Positions 35,866 to 44,237 of a stretch of DNA of 64,000 nucleotides are shown here, in pieces (position 1 is the stretch's first letter; each line of letters opens with the position of its first letter). Source of the DNA: Thalassotalea sp. LPB0316. Its GTDB lineage: Bacteria > Pseudomonadota > Gammaproteobacteria > Enterobacterales > Alteromonadaceae. The position numbers and the translations under genes are program-made. Below the pieces are notes generated by a model that worked only from the letters and a program-made list of their open reading frames with translations, did not search any database and was not told where the DNA came from. The DNA is taken from the NCBI RefSeq assembly GCF_014898095.1, contig NZ_CP062946.1, positions 1,674,001-1,738,000 on the forward strand, read 5' to 3'.

Positions 35866-37511
35866 TATTGTTCACCCACTATTTGCTTGTTGACTCGGCT
35901 TAAATTAACGCCACCAAAGGCGTCTAGGCTTTTGCCTGTTATATAATTAGCTTTTGCCTGATAACGTTTGGAGTGAGCAATTGGTAATAGTGGGATTTCA
36001 TCCTTCACGATTGCCATCGCTTGACGGTAAAAGGCTTTGCGTTGATTTGGGTTCGTTGTCGATAATGCCTCACTGAGAATTTCATCAAATGCTTGATTGC
36101 ACCAAAAGGCACGGTTTGAGCCCGTTTCTGCCGAGGCGCAACTCAACAGCGGCGAGAAAAAATTATCGGGATCAGGGTGATCAGCTGACCATCCTAATAA
36201 TACGCTTTGATGTTCGCCACGAGACAATTTACGCAAGAAAGTTACCCACTCATAACTGACAATATTCACAGTGATACCGATTTGTTGTAAGTCTGATTGG
36301 ATCAGCTTTGCCATAGTTAACGCGTCTGGGTTATAGGCGCGTTGCACAGGCATAGCCCACACATCTATGGTTAATCCATCGGGGTAGCCAGCGTCAATTA
36401 ACAGAGCGCGAGCAAGTGCGGGATCGTATTCGTGTTCAGTTAAGGTTTTGTCGTAAGCCCAAGATGATTGTGGCAGTACAGACTTAGCTTGCTCTGCTCG
36501 ACCAAAATAAACGGCGTCAATAATCGCTTGTTTGTTAACTGCATGGGCGACTGCCTGCCTGACTTTTTTATCATTAAATGGTGGTTTTGCCGTATTAAAG
36601 CCTAAGTAAGCTACGTTCAGCGCAGTAACGGACTCCAGCATAACGTCAGGGAATTCTTGAATTTTCTTGTGTGCTATAGGATAAGCCACGATGTCACATT
36701 CACCTGCTAGTAGCTTAGCTAAACGGCCTGAGTTATTCGTGGTGATATCAAATACCACTTGTGTCGCATTATTCGTTTTTTGCCAATAGTGCTCGTGTTG
36801 ATAATAACGAATTAATGAGCCTGTGCGGTATTCTTTAAATTTATAGGGGCCAGTGCCTATAGGTAATTGGTCGATGAGTTTTTCATCGCCCGTGCGGCTT
36901 AGTTGATCGGCATATTCTTTTGATAAAATAACCGAATAAGTTGATGCAAGGTGCGCTAAAAAAGAGGCGTCAGGATAATTAAGACTTATTCTTACGGTGT
37001 AGTCGTTGATCTTTTCTATATTTTCAACCAAGCCAGTGAAGTTGACGTTTTGAAAGTAGGGAAAATTACCAGACACGACCTGATGATATGGATTTTTCGG
37101 ATCCAATATACGATTGAAGCTAAATAACACGTCGTCGGCATTTAAGTTTCGTGTAGGTGTGAAATAATCGGTGTGGTGAAAACGAATGTCTTTACGCAAG
37201 TAAAAGGTGACTTTCTTACCGTCGCGAGTTACGTGCCATGATTTAGCTATTGCCGGGATAATTGAGTTGTCTTCGCTATTGAAGGTAATTAAACGATTGT
37301 AGAGTTGATTCGCGATCGCGTCTATCGTTGTGCCAGAGGTTACCGTTTGCGGGTTAAAGCTTTCAGGGCTACCCTCGGAGCAGTATATAATACTCTTTTC
37401 GCGCAGTGAAACATCTTCATCATTACTACAGCCAGCCATAAGTAGTGTCATTGCCGATACTAAACCGGCAAAATAGCGTTGTAATGTGAATAACTGTTTA
37501 GTCTTCTTCAT
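35865..37511 (-). CDS. sapA: Peptide-binding protein SapA (lipoprotein)
   Basis: A 548-residue SBP_bac_5 family solute-binding protein. The N-terminus carries a lipobox (LLMAGC), so it is probably membrane-anchored, whereas E. coli SapA is described as periplasmic. Family blocks: SFNRILDPKNPYH, AVNKQAIIDAVYFG, and the C-terminal WSADHPDPDNFFSPLLSC. It captures peptides or haem for the SapBCDF importer. Its start lies inside the 3' end of pspF (14-base overlap), linking the envelope-stress activator and the importer in one transcript. Confidence 0.93.
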   Translation of the reverse strand: MKKTKQLFTLQRYFAGLVSAMTLLMAGCSNDEDVSLREKSIIYCSEGSPESFNPQTVTSGTTIDAIANQLYNRLITFNSEDNSIIPAIAKSWHVTRDGKKVTFYLRKDIRFHHTDYFTPTRNLNADDVLFSFNRILDPKNPYHQVVSGNFPYFQNVNFTGLVENIEKINDYTVRISLNYPDASFLAHLASTYSVILSKEYADQLSRTGDEKLIDQLPIGTGPYKFKEYRTGSLIRYYQHEHYWQKTNNATQVVFDITTNNSGRLAKLLAGECDIVAYPIAHKKIQEFPDVMLESVTALNVAYLGFNTAKPPFNDKKVRQAVAHAVNKQAIIDAVYFGRAEQAKSVLPQSSWAYDKTLTEHEYDPALARALLIDAGYPDGLTIDVWAMPVQRAYNPDALTMAKLIQSDLQQIGITVNIVSYEWVTFLRKLSRGEHQSVLLGWSADHPDPDNFFSPLLSCASAETGSNRAFWCNQAFDEILSEALSTTNPNQRKAFYRQAMAIVKDEIPLLPIAHSKRYQAKANYITGKSLDAFGGVNLSRVNKQIVGEQ

Positions 37512-38595
37512 TCATATTACCATCGAGTAAATTGTATTTTTTTAAATACCCTCGAAGTTGATGATAAGTTAGCTCAAGTGCCTCTGCGGTTTTCTTTTGA
37601 TTAAACTGATTAGCTGCCAATGCCGCATTAATCAATTGTATTTCGTGCTCTTGAGATAGTTTTTTTAATGATACTGGAAACTTATAATCTTGTGGAGCAC
37701 TTTGTGTAACTTGCACATTTACTGGCTCTACTGGCGTTGGCTCGGTGGTAATAGCCACTGGCTCTGGTGAGTGACTCACTCTGTCATGAGTTTTTACTCG
37801 TGATTTCGGGCGATAAGGTGACTCGAACGGATCGATAACTAATTCGTGTACTGGCAAATGTGGGTTATTACAACGATAGACACTGCGTTCTACTACGTTT
37901 TTTAATTCGCGAATATTACCCGGCCAATCGTAATCCAACATGGTGCGACGCGCTTTTTCGGTGAAGCCACTAAACAGCTCAAACTCTAATTCACGTGCCA
38001 TGTTAATAGCAAAGTGTTCAGCTAACACCATAATATCATCCGGCCGCTCTCTTAGCGGCGGTAGGGTAATAACATCGAAGGCAAGGCGATCGAGTAAATC
38101 AGCTCTAAACTCACCTTTGTCAGCTAAAGTTGGTAAATCTTCATTGGTTGCGGCGATTAATCGACAATCGGTTTTAATGGTTCTTGAGCCGCCTACGCGT
38201 TCAAATTCACCATATTCAACAACTCTTAAGAGTTTTTCTTGGATGAGGCCTGAAGTGTTAGCTATTTCATCGAGAAATAAAGTACCTTGGTGCGCGCGTT
38301 CAAAGCGACCTTCATGACGTTTGTTAGCACCGGTAAATGCGCCACTTTCATAGCCGAATAATTCACTTTCTAATAAATTTTCGTTCAGTGCCGCGCAATT
38401 GAGCTTGAGGTAAGTCTGCTCCCATCGCTGAGACAAGTAATGCAAACGCGCCGCAATTAGCTCTTTACCAGTACCTCGTTCCCCGATGATCAAGACAGGT
38501 TTACTCAGTGGCGCTATCTGTGAAATTTGCTCTAAAACTTCGAGAAAACTATTTGATTGGCCAATTAAATTATCTTGTTGTTGAAAGCGTGCCAT
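37498..38595 (-). CDS. pspF: Phage-shock-protein operon activator PspF
   Basis: A sigma-54 enhancer-binding protein lacking a receiver domain. The AAA+ domain has Walker A GERGTGKE (38-45), the sigma-54 contact loop GAFTGA (85-90) and DEIANTSG (Walker B). A Pro/Thr-rich linker (about 260-310) leads to a C-terminal Fis-type helix-turn-helix (about 330-355). PspA binds PspF to silence it until the membrane is stressed. It is divergent from pspABC across a 193-base region with a sigma-54 promoter. The E. coli order sapABCDF-pspF-pspA is conserved. Confidence 0.96.
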   Translation of the reverse strand: MARFQQQDNLIGQSNSFLEVLEQISQIAPLSKPVLIIGERGTGKELIAARLHYLSQRWEQTYLKLNCAALNENLLESELFGYESGAFTGANKRHEGRFERAHQGTLFLDEIANTSGLIQEKLLRVVEYGEFERVGGSRTIKTDCRLIAATNEDLPTLADKGEFRADLLDRLAFDVITLPPLRERPDDIMVLAEHFAINMARELEFELFSGFTEKARRTMLDYDWPGNIRELKNVVERSVYRCNNPHLPVHELVIDPFESPYRPKSRVKTHDRVSHSPEPVAITTEPTPVEPVNVQVTQSAPQDYKFPVSLKKLSQEHEIQLINAALAANQFNQKKTAEALELTYHQLRGYLKKYNLLDGNMNEED

Positions 38596-38722
38596 CCTAG
38601 AACCTAATTATTGGTTTATTTTACTAACAAGTAGTCTATTTGATTAAGTGTTGATAATGAAGAGTTTTTTAATATAAAGTTAAAGTCTAGCAATATCAAT
38701 GATTTATAGTATTGGTTAATCT

Positions 38723-38738
38723 TGGCGCAAAATCTGTA
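38723..38738 (+). promoter_or_regulatory. Sigma-54 promoter of pspABC
   Basis: TGGCGCA-N4-CTGTA fits the -24/-12 consensus TGGCACG-N4-TTGCA, with the GG and the -12 G correctly spaced; the -12 dinucleotide is GT, not GC. It lies 50 bases before pspA, and the activator gene pspF is divergent. Confidence 0.75.
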
Positions 38739-38788
38739 TAGTAAGTAGCAAGCAAAAATTTAAAAGTTGAAAAGTAGAGGAAGTCGTT

Positions 38789-39457
38789 ATGGGTATTTTT
38801 TCACGTTTTACCGATATCATAAATGCTAATATCAATAATTTATTAGATAAGGCAGAAGATCCTGCAAAAATGGTACGTCTGATCATTCAAGAAATGGAAG
38901 ACACCTTAGTTGAAGTAAGATCATCTTCGGCAAAAACACTTGCTGACAAGAAAGATCTTCAGCGTCAAATTTCTCGCTTCCAGCGAGATGCCGAGCAATG
39001 GCAAGAAAAAGCGGAGCTAGCACTAAGCAAAGATAGAGAAGATTTAGCGCGTGCTGCTCTAGTTGAGAAGAATAAATGTAATGATGCAGCTCAAGCGATG
39101 ACTGATGAGTTAACACACGTTGATGAACACATGGCCAAGTTGCAAGGTGAAATCACGCAATTACAAGAGAAACTCGCCGATGCTAAAGCGCGCCAAAAAG
39201 CGATTATCATGCGCGAGAAAACAGCAAGTTCACGCTTGAAAGTGAAAAGTAAAATTGACAGCGATAAAGTCAACGACGCATTAAGCCGCTTTGATCGCTA
39301 CGAGCGTAAAATTGATGATATTGAAGCACAAGTTGAATCATACGATTTAGGGGCAAAATCATTAGCAGATGAAATTGCTGAATTAGAAACTAGTGAACAG
39401 GTTGATGATGAATTAGCACAATTAAAAGCTAAAATGAAATCATCTAAAAAATCTTAA
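38789..39457 (+). CDS. pspA: Phage shock protein A
   Basis: A 222-residue, almost entirely coiled-coil ESCRT-III-like protein. It binds damaged inner membrane, forming scaffolds, and negatively regulates PspF. The N-terminal amphipathic helix MGIFSRFTDIINANINNLL is present, followed by LLDKAEDPAKMVRLIIQEME. AGAGGAAG lies 7 bases upstream. First gene of pspABC, driven by the sigma-54 promoter at 38723. Confidence 0.97.
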   Translation: MGIFSRFTDIINANINNLLDKAEDPAKMVRLIIQEMEDTLVEVRSSSAKTLADKKDLQRQISRFQRDAEQWQEKAELALSKDREDLARAALVEKNKCNDAAQAMTDELTHVDEHMAKLQGEITQLQEKLADAKARQKAIIMREKTASSRLKVKSKIDSDKVNDALSRFDRYERKIDDIEAQVESYDLGAKSLADEIAELETSEQVDDELAQLKAKMKSSKKS

Positions 39458-39482
39458 TTAATACGCAGATAAGGAGAGCACC

Positions 39483-39716
39483 ATGGAAGAGATCATTATG
39501 GCCCCAGTAATCATCTTCATGATTGTCGTGGCACCGATTTGGTTAATTCTACATTATCGCAGTAAGCGTCAAATGAGTCAGGGATTAAGCGAAGAGGAAT
39601 ACCAACAGTTACGCGAACTTTCGGAAATGGCAGATAGTATGGCAGAGCGCATCCATACGCTTGAAGCGATACTAGATGCTGAAACACCAGAGTGGAGAAA
39701 TAAACATGGCAAATAA
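39483..39716 (+). CDS. pspB: Phage shock protein B
   Basis: A 77-residue inner-membrane protein with one N-terminal helix (about 5-25) and a charged cytoplasmic coiled coil. With PspC it relays membrane stress to PspA. AAGGAGAG lies directly upstream of the ATG. It overlaps pspC by 11 bases. Confidence 0.95.
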   Translation: MEEIIMAPVIIFMIVVAPIWLILHYRSKRQMSQGLSEEEYQQLRELSEMADSMAERIHTLEAILDAETPEWRNKHGK

Positions 39717-40152
39717 TCGTCGAGGTGAACTATTTCGTGACCCTAAAAACGGTAAAGTTGCAGGTGTTTGTGCAGGTCTTGCAGATTACTTTGGCTGGGA
39801 AACTTGGTTAGTTCGAATTTTCGCAGTGTCAGGTGTTTTGTTAGGTGCGGGTTGGATTATTTTAATCTATGTTGCAGGTTGGTTTATTTTAGATAAAAAG
39901 CCAGTTGGCCATGTCAGCAAAACAGTTGGGACCGGTGCTAGTGATAAGCTTCAAGAAGCAAACAAGGAAGACGACATCTTAGATGAGTCAATTAAAGTGA
40001 AAACGCGTATTTGGCAAGCTGGCGAGCCGCCTAAGCAAGCATTCTATGATATACGTCGTAAGTACACTAAGCTAGAAGGGCAATTGAGAACCATAGAAGA
40101 GTATGTTACTTCACCACAATTTACCGTGAGTAGAGAGATTAATAAGCTCTAA
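39706..40152 (+). CDS. pspC: Phage shock protein C (PspC domain)
   Basis: A 148-residue protein with the PspC domain (about 8-65: LFRDPKNGKVAGVCAGLADY then GWETWLVRIFAV) including a membrane helix, plus a cytoplasmic tail ending in a predicted helix. It cooperates with PspB as a membrane-stress sensor. ATG 39706 has GGAG 8 bases upstream and overlaps the end of pspB; an earlier start at 39676 is rejected. pspD and pspE are absent; a terminator follows. Confidence 0.95.
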   Translation: MANNRRGELFRDPKNGKVAGVCAGLADYFGWETWLVRIFAVSGVLLGAGWIILIYVAGWFILDKKPVGHVSKTVGTGASDKLQEANKEDDILDESIKVKTRIWQAGEPPKQAFYDIRRKYTKLEGQLRTIEEYVTSPQFTVSREINKL

Positions 40153-40168
40153 TAGCTCTCTTCCCAAA

Positions 40169-40197
40169 GAAAGCGACTTAGGTCGCTTTCTTTTTTT
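40169..40197 (+). terminator. Terminator after pspC
   Basis: The stem GAAAGCGAC/GTCGCTTTC with loop TTAG is followed by seven T. Confidence 0.9.
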
Positions 40198-40290
40198 ATC
40201 TGTGCACGAACACCACTATCTTCAAGCGCGAAAACTAGCTAGTATGGAGTGCATGTAGATCATTAAATTTGTTAATGAAAATCACCAGCA

Positions 40291-41724
40291 ATGAACAAAG
40301 AATCAATCGAAAAAAAGCTGTTAAAAATAAAGGGAAAAGCAGGTGCTATTCTCAATCGAACCTTAGATCAACAGGTCAATATAGCGGTAACGGGATTGAG
40401 CCAGTCTGGTAAAACAGCCTTTATTACCTCATTAGTCAACCAACTCATTAGTGAAAATCATCAATCCGAGCTCGCTTTCTTCACACCGATTGTTGAGCAA
40501 CGATTTATTGCCGCTAAACGCGTACCTCAACAGCACGACTTAGTGCCGCGATTTACCTATGACGAAGGCATCGAAAGACTGAGCCAAAATCCTCCGTGCT
40601 TTCCAAAGCCGACTAAGCGAATTAGTGAATTGCGCCTAGCTATTCGATATCAACCCAAAAGTTCACTGCTAAAATTAGCCACCGATGTAGTTACCTTAAA
40701 TGTAGACTTTATTGACTACCCAGGTGAGTGGTTACTTGACTTACCCATGCTCAATCAAACTTTTGAGGAATGGTCACAGCAGACGATGAAGTTATTGACC
40801 CAAGAGCCAAGGTTAAGTGCTGCAACTGATTTTATTGATCAGGTTAACCAACTTGACCCATTTGCCGTGATGGACGAGCAACAGCTTGCCGATATAGCGC
40901 AGCAATACACTGAGTTGTTACATACCTTTAGAAATGATCTCGGCCTGTCGGTTATTCAACCGGGACGCTTTATATTACCTGGCGATATGTCCGGCGCGCC
41001 CATTTTACAGTTTTTTCCGTTTACCCGTTTCGATTCGTTAGATAAAAATGACTATCAAAATGCCGACGACAATACCATTATTGGCACACTGCGAGCACGC
41101 TATATCGCTTATAAAGCCAATGTGGTGAGAAAATTCTATAAGCAGTATTTTGTCAATTTCGACCGACAAATCGTGTTGTGTGATTGTTTATCGGCGCTCA
41201 ATCACGGCAAAGCGAGTTTTGATGATTTACAATTGGCTATTGCAATGATTCTAGAAAGTTTTGATTACGGTAAATCAAGTTTATTGAAGCGACTATTTTC
41301 ACCTAAAATAGACAAGTTGCTATTTGCCGCTACTAAAGCGGATCACGTCACCCCTGAACAACATGCTAATTTGGTTAAGCTACTGAATAAAATGGTCTAC
41401 CAAAAACGCCATGAGTTGCATTATCAATCGGTTGAAGTAAAGACCTTAGCACTGGCGTCAATACGAACCACGCAAGTGGGTAAAAGTCGCTATAAAAATC
41501 AACAGATTAATGTTGTAAAGGGCAAGCGAGTTAACGACGATAAAGTGATCACGGTATTCCCGGGCAGTGTGCCAAGTGATGTACCCACAGATAGCACATG
41601 GCAAGAAAGCCCATTTAACTTTATACAATTCGCGCCACAACACCCGCTCAAAGCGCACCAAGCATTACCGCACATAAGAATGGATCAAGCGCTAGAATTC
41701 TTATTAGGAGATAAAATGCGATGA
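40291..41724 (+). CDS. ycjX: YcjX family GTP-binding protein (DUF463)
   Basis: A 477-residue P-loop NTPase with Walker A GLSQSGKT (35-42) and DYPGEWLLDLP in the switch region. In E. coli ycjX and ycjF belong to the PspF regulon and lie beside the psp genes, as here, so a role in membrane stress is inferred. ATGA overlap with ycjF. The intergenic 40198-40290 shows no sigma-54 site that I could find, and the terminator at 40169 makes read-through from pspC uncertain. Confidence 0.92.
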   Translation: MNKESIEKKLLKIKGKAGAILNRTLDQQVNIAVTGLSQSGKTAFITSLVNQLISENHQSELAFFTPIVEQRFIAAKRVPQQHDLVPRFTYDEGIERLSQNPPCFPKPTKRISELRLAIRYQPKSSLLKLATDVVTLNVDFIDYPGEWLLDLPMLNQTFEEWSQQTMKLLTQEPRLSAATDFIDQVNQLDPFAVMDEQQLADIAQQYTELLHTFRNDLGLSVIQPGRFILPGDMSGAPILQFFPFTRFDSLDKNDYQNADDNTIIGTLRARYIAYKANVVRKFYKQYFVNFDRQIVLCDCLSALNHGKASFDDLQLAIAMILESFDYGKSSLLKRLFSPKIDKLLFAATKADHVTPEQHANLVKLLNKMVYQKRHELHYQSVEVKTLALASIRTTQVGKSRYKNQQINVVKGKRVNDDKVITVFPGSVPSDVPTDSTWQESPFNFIQFAPQHPLKAHQALPHIRMDQALEFLLGDKMR

Positions 41725-42752
41725 GCACTGAAAAAGAACAATTTCAACAGCAGATCTTATTTGATGAACAAAACACTGAAGAAGTATACGTTGAGCCATC
41801 GTTGACGGATGTACCTGTACAGCAAGTGTATTTCGATAATGATGACTGGCACGCAACAGAAAGTGAGTTGCAAGACATTGAACAACAAATCGAAAGGCGC
41901 AGTGAGACAAGCTGGGGTATTCGGTTGGCGATTGTCGTGTTTATGCTGATCGTCGGTATCGAAGCATTCGATTTCTTTAGTACAGGCTTTATTGAGTCAC
42001 CATTTATTACGTCACTATACGCCATTTTATTTGGTGTGATCACGGCAACAGTAGGTACCTCATTTCTCAAAGAAGTCGCTGGTTTGTCACAGCTGAAAAA
42101 ACAAATAAAAGTACAGCAAAAAATTGTCGAGCTTAATCAGGGCTATGCTGAAGGCGAAGCTGTTGATGTCTGTAAGAGAATTGCTAAAAAACTGCCATGT
42201 GATACCGCTTTACCTGAAGATGATGCTTGGCTAACTAAAGAATACAAACACCTTAGCGATGCTGAAATTATTCAGTTGTTTAATAAGCAAGTGATGCGTG
42301 TTGTTGATCAAAAAGCGATGAACGAAATTGCGAAACACGCTAGCGAAACCATGATGATGGTGGCGATTAGTCCGATAGCCTTTATCGATATGTTGATTGT
42401 TTTTTGGCGTAATATTGCCATGGTTGACAAAGTCGCTGGTTTGTATGGTATCAAGCTGGGGTACTGGAGTCGGATTAAATTGATCAGAGAAGTGCTGAAA
42501 AATATGGTGTTTGCCGGCGCAACAGAAATCATTGCTGATGTTGGCACCGAAATGATTGGCGCAGACTTACTCGGTAAACTGTCGGGGCGGGCAGCGCAAG
42601 GCTTAGCTTCCGGTATGCTGACGGCGAGGTTAGGTATCAAAACAGTGCATTTGTGTCGTCCTTTGCCGTTTAATCAAGATACACCAAGCATCAATTCAGT
42701 CAGGCAAGTGCTGATTGGCAAGTTAAAACAGTTAGTGCTTAAAAAGCCCTAA
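41721..42752 (+). CDS. ycjF: YcjF family inner-membrane protein (DUF697)
   Basis: A 343-residue protein with a charged N-terminus (~1-65), two adjacent membrane helices (about 70-92 and 95-118) and a C-terminal DUF697 domain containing further hydrophobic helices (MMMVAISPIAFIDMLIVFW). Partner of YcjX by conserved pairing and a 4-base overlap. Function unknown; envelope-stress involvement is inferred from the psp linkage. Confidence 0.92.
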   Translation: MSTEKEQFQQQILFDEQNTEEVYVEPSLTDVPVQQVYFDNDDWHATESELQDIEQQIERRSETSWGIRLAIVVFMLIVGIEAFDFFSTGFIESPFITSLYAILFGVITATVGTSFLKEVAGLSQLKKQIKVQQKIVELNQGYAEGEAVDVCKRIAKKLPCDTALPEDDAWLTKEYKHLSDAEIIQLFNKQVMRVVDQKAMNEIAKHASETMMMVAISPIAFIDMLIVFWRNIAMVDKVAGLYGIKLGYWSRIKLIREVLKNMVFAGATEIIADVGTEMIGADLLGKLSGRAAQGLASGMLTARLGIKTVHLCRPLPFNQDTPSINSVRQVLIGKLKQLVLKKP

Positions 42753-42783
42753 GTCTTGATTTTATTGGTCTGTAAATAAGCGA

Positions 42784-42801
42784 TGTAATTAAAAATTTAC
42801 A
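42784..42801. promoter_or_regulatory. TyrR box upstream of phhA
   Basis: TGTAAT-N6-TTTACA differs from the strong TyrR consensus TGTAAA-N6-TTTACA at one position. It lies about 80 bases upstream of the predicted phhA start point, a position suited to activation by TyrR, whose gene is two genes downstream. Confidence 0.75.
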
Positions 42802-42840
42802 TTTATTTTGTCTGTTGGAAATTTAACCTTTTTGCAAGGG

Positions 42841-42868
42841 GTGACCTTATTTAGAGCCTTAGCATAAT
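42841..42868 (+). promoter_or_regulatory. Candidate sigma-70 promoter of phhAB
   Basis: GTGACC-16-CATAAT: the -10 matches 5 of 6 consensus bases and the -35 matches 4 of 6. A weak -35 suits an activator-dependent promoter. The leader to the phhA ATG is about 70 bases. Confidence 0.5.
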
Positions 42869-42944
42869 ATTAGGGCAACTAAAGTGGCTTGCCACACAAG
42901 ATACTTACTGTGAAAGTGAGTACGAAATAATACAAGGTTACAAC

Positions 42945-43757
42945 ATGTCAAAGGCAACGAAGTATGTCTCTAAAGCAGCCGATGAAAATGGTTTTATTCA
43001 TTGGACTGACGAAGAGAACAGTATTTGGCAGGCATTAATTACGCGTCAATTACCACTCATGGTTGGACGCGCCTGTGATGAATTTATTCTTGGCTTAGAG
43101 AAACTCAATCTGCCAACCGATCGCGTCCCTCAGTTAGCAGAGGTTAACGAGGTACTATTGGCAACTACCGGTTGGCAATGTGAGCAAGTGCCGGCGTTGA
43201 TTGGTTTCGAAAAGTTTTTCAGCCTGCTATCGCAAAAGAAATTTCCAGTAGCGACCTTTATTCGCAGTAAGGAAGAGTTTGATTATTTGCAAGAGCCAGA
43301 CATCTTTCATGAATTGTTTGGCCACTGTGCAATGTTAACTAATCCCGCATTTGCTAACTTTACTCAAGCCTATGGCGAAATTGGTTTAGCAGCGAGTAAA
43401 GAAGATCGCGTATTTTTAGCTCGCTTGTACTGGTTTACTGTCGAGTTTGGTTTAATGAAAACTAAAGACGGTTTGAGAATCTACGGTGGTGGAATTTTAT
43501 CGTCACCAGGTGAAACTAAATACGCATTAGAAGAAGGTAATGCACAGCGCCGCTTTTTAACCAATGAAGAACAGGTTATTGACGTTCTGCGCACGCCTTA
43601 TCGCATTGATATTATGCAACCTATCTACTTTATGATAGAAAAAATGAGTGATCTAGATGCGATCCGCAATCTAGACTTAATGAGCTTAGTAGCACAAGCG
43701 AAAGCACTGGGTTTACACGAGCCTAAATTTCCACCAAAAGAAAAAATAGCCAGTTAA
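42945..43757 (+). CDS. phhA: Phenylalanine 4-monooxygenase
   Basis: Tetrahydrobiopterin-dependent enzyme hydroxylating phenylalanine to tyrosine. The 270-residue bacterial single-domain form has iron ligands His122 and His127 (DIFHELFGH) and Glu167 (YWFTVEFG). phhB, which regenerates the pterin cofactor, follows by 9 bases. An upstream TyrR box indicates control by aromatic amino acids. Together with maiA and the FAH-type gene it marks the Phe/Tyr degradation locus. Confidence 0.97.
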   Translation: MSKATKYVSKAADENGFIHWTDEENSIWQALITRQLPLMVGRACDEFILGLEKLNLPTDRVPQLAEVNEVLLATTGWQCEQVPALIGFEKFFSLLSQKKFPVATFIRSKEEFDYLQEPDIFHELFGHCAMLTNPAFANFTQAYGEIGLAASKEDRVFLARLYWFTVEFGLMKTKDGLRIYGGGILSSPGETKYALEEGNAQRRFLTNEEQVIDVLRTPYRIDIMQPIYFMIEKMSDLDAIRNLDLMSLVAQAKALGLHEPKFPPKEKIAS

Positions 43758-43766
43758 GGAAATACC

Positions 43767-44105
43767 ATGAATTCAACTTTATCAACCCAGCAATGTGAAG
43801 CGTGTCACGTTGATGCACCAAAAGTTACCGACGAAGAATTAGCGCAATTTATGTCACAGTTACCAGATTGGGTACCTGAAGTACGCGATGGCGTTATGAT
43901 GTTAGAGCGAGTGTACAAATTTAAAAACTACAAACAAGCATGGGCTTTCGCCAACAAAGTTTCAGAGCTTGCCGAAGAAGAGTTTCATCACCCAGCTATT
44001 TTATTGGAATGGGGTAAAGTGACGGTAACTTGGTGGACTCATGCCATTCGCGGTCTACACAAGAATGACTTTATCTGCGCGGCGAAAACAGACGCCCTTA
44101 TGTAA
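43767..44105 (+). CDS. phhB: Pterin-4a-carbinolamine dehydratase
   Basis: A 112-residue enzyme that dehydrates 4a-hydroxy-tetrahydropterin produced by PhhA. Active-site pattern [23 protein letters not shown] contains the HHP and the distal His; only short pieces are cited here (EEFHHP, WWTHA). It has a ~20-residue N-terminal extension with a CEAC motif. Nine bases after phhA, clearly co-transcribed, ending at a terminator. Confidence 0.96.
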   Translation: MNSTLSTQQCEACHVDAPKVTDEELAQFMSQLPDWVPEVRDGVMMLERVYKFKNYKQAWAFANKVSELAEEEFHHPAILLEWGKVTVTWWTHAIRGLHKNDFICAAKTDALM

Positions 44106-44155
44106 AATAAAGCGCTAAATTTTCACTTTTCAGTATTGTAAAATGAAAATTTTCA

Positions 44156-44181
44156 AAGCCTCCTACACAGGGGGCTTTTTT
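44156..44181 (+). terminator. Terminator after phhB
   Basis: The stem AAGCCTCC/GGGGGCTT (one G-U pair, loop TACACA) is followed by T6. Confidence 0.82.
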
Positions 44182-44185
44182 ATTG

Positions 44186-44203
44186 CGTACAAGATAGTTT
44201 ACA
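44186..44203. promoter_or_regulatory. Weak TyrR box upstream of tyrR
   Basis: CGTACA-N6-TTTACA has a perfect right half-site and a left half matching 4 of 6. It is 35 bases before the tyrR ATG, consistent with autoregulation as known for E. coli tyrR. Confidence 0.45.
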
Positions 44204-44237
44204 ATAGCGTTAACTAACTATTTAGAGTCCGACATTG

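Noticed and set aside
42771..42789. Second TyrR box overlapping the first
   Set aside because: TGTAAA at 42771 is followed after six bases by ATGTAA, which matches the right half-site TTTACA at only two positions.
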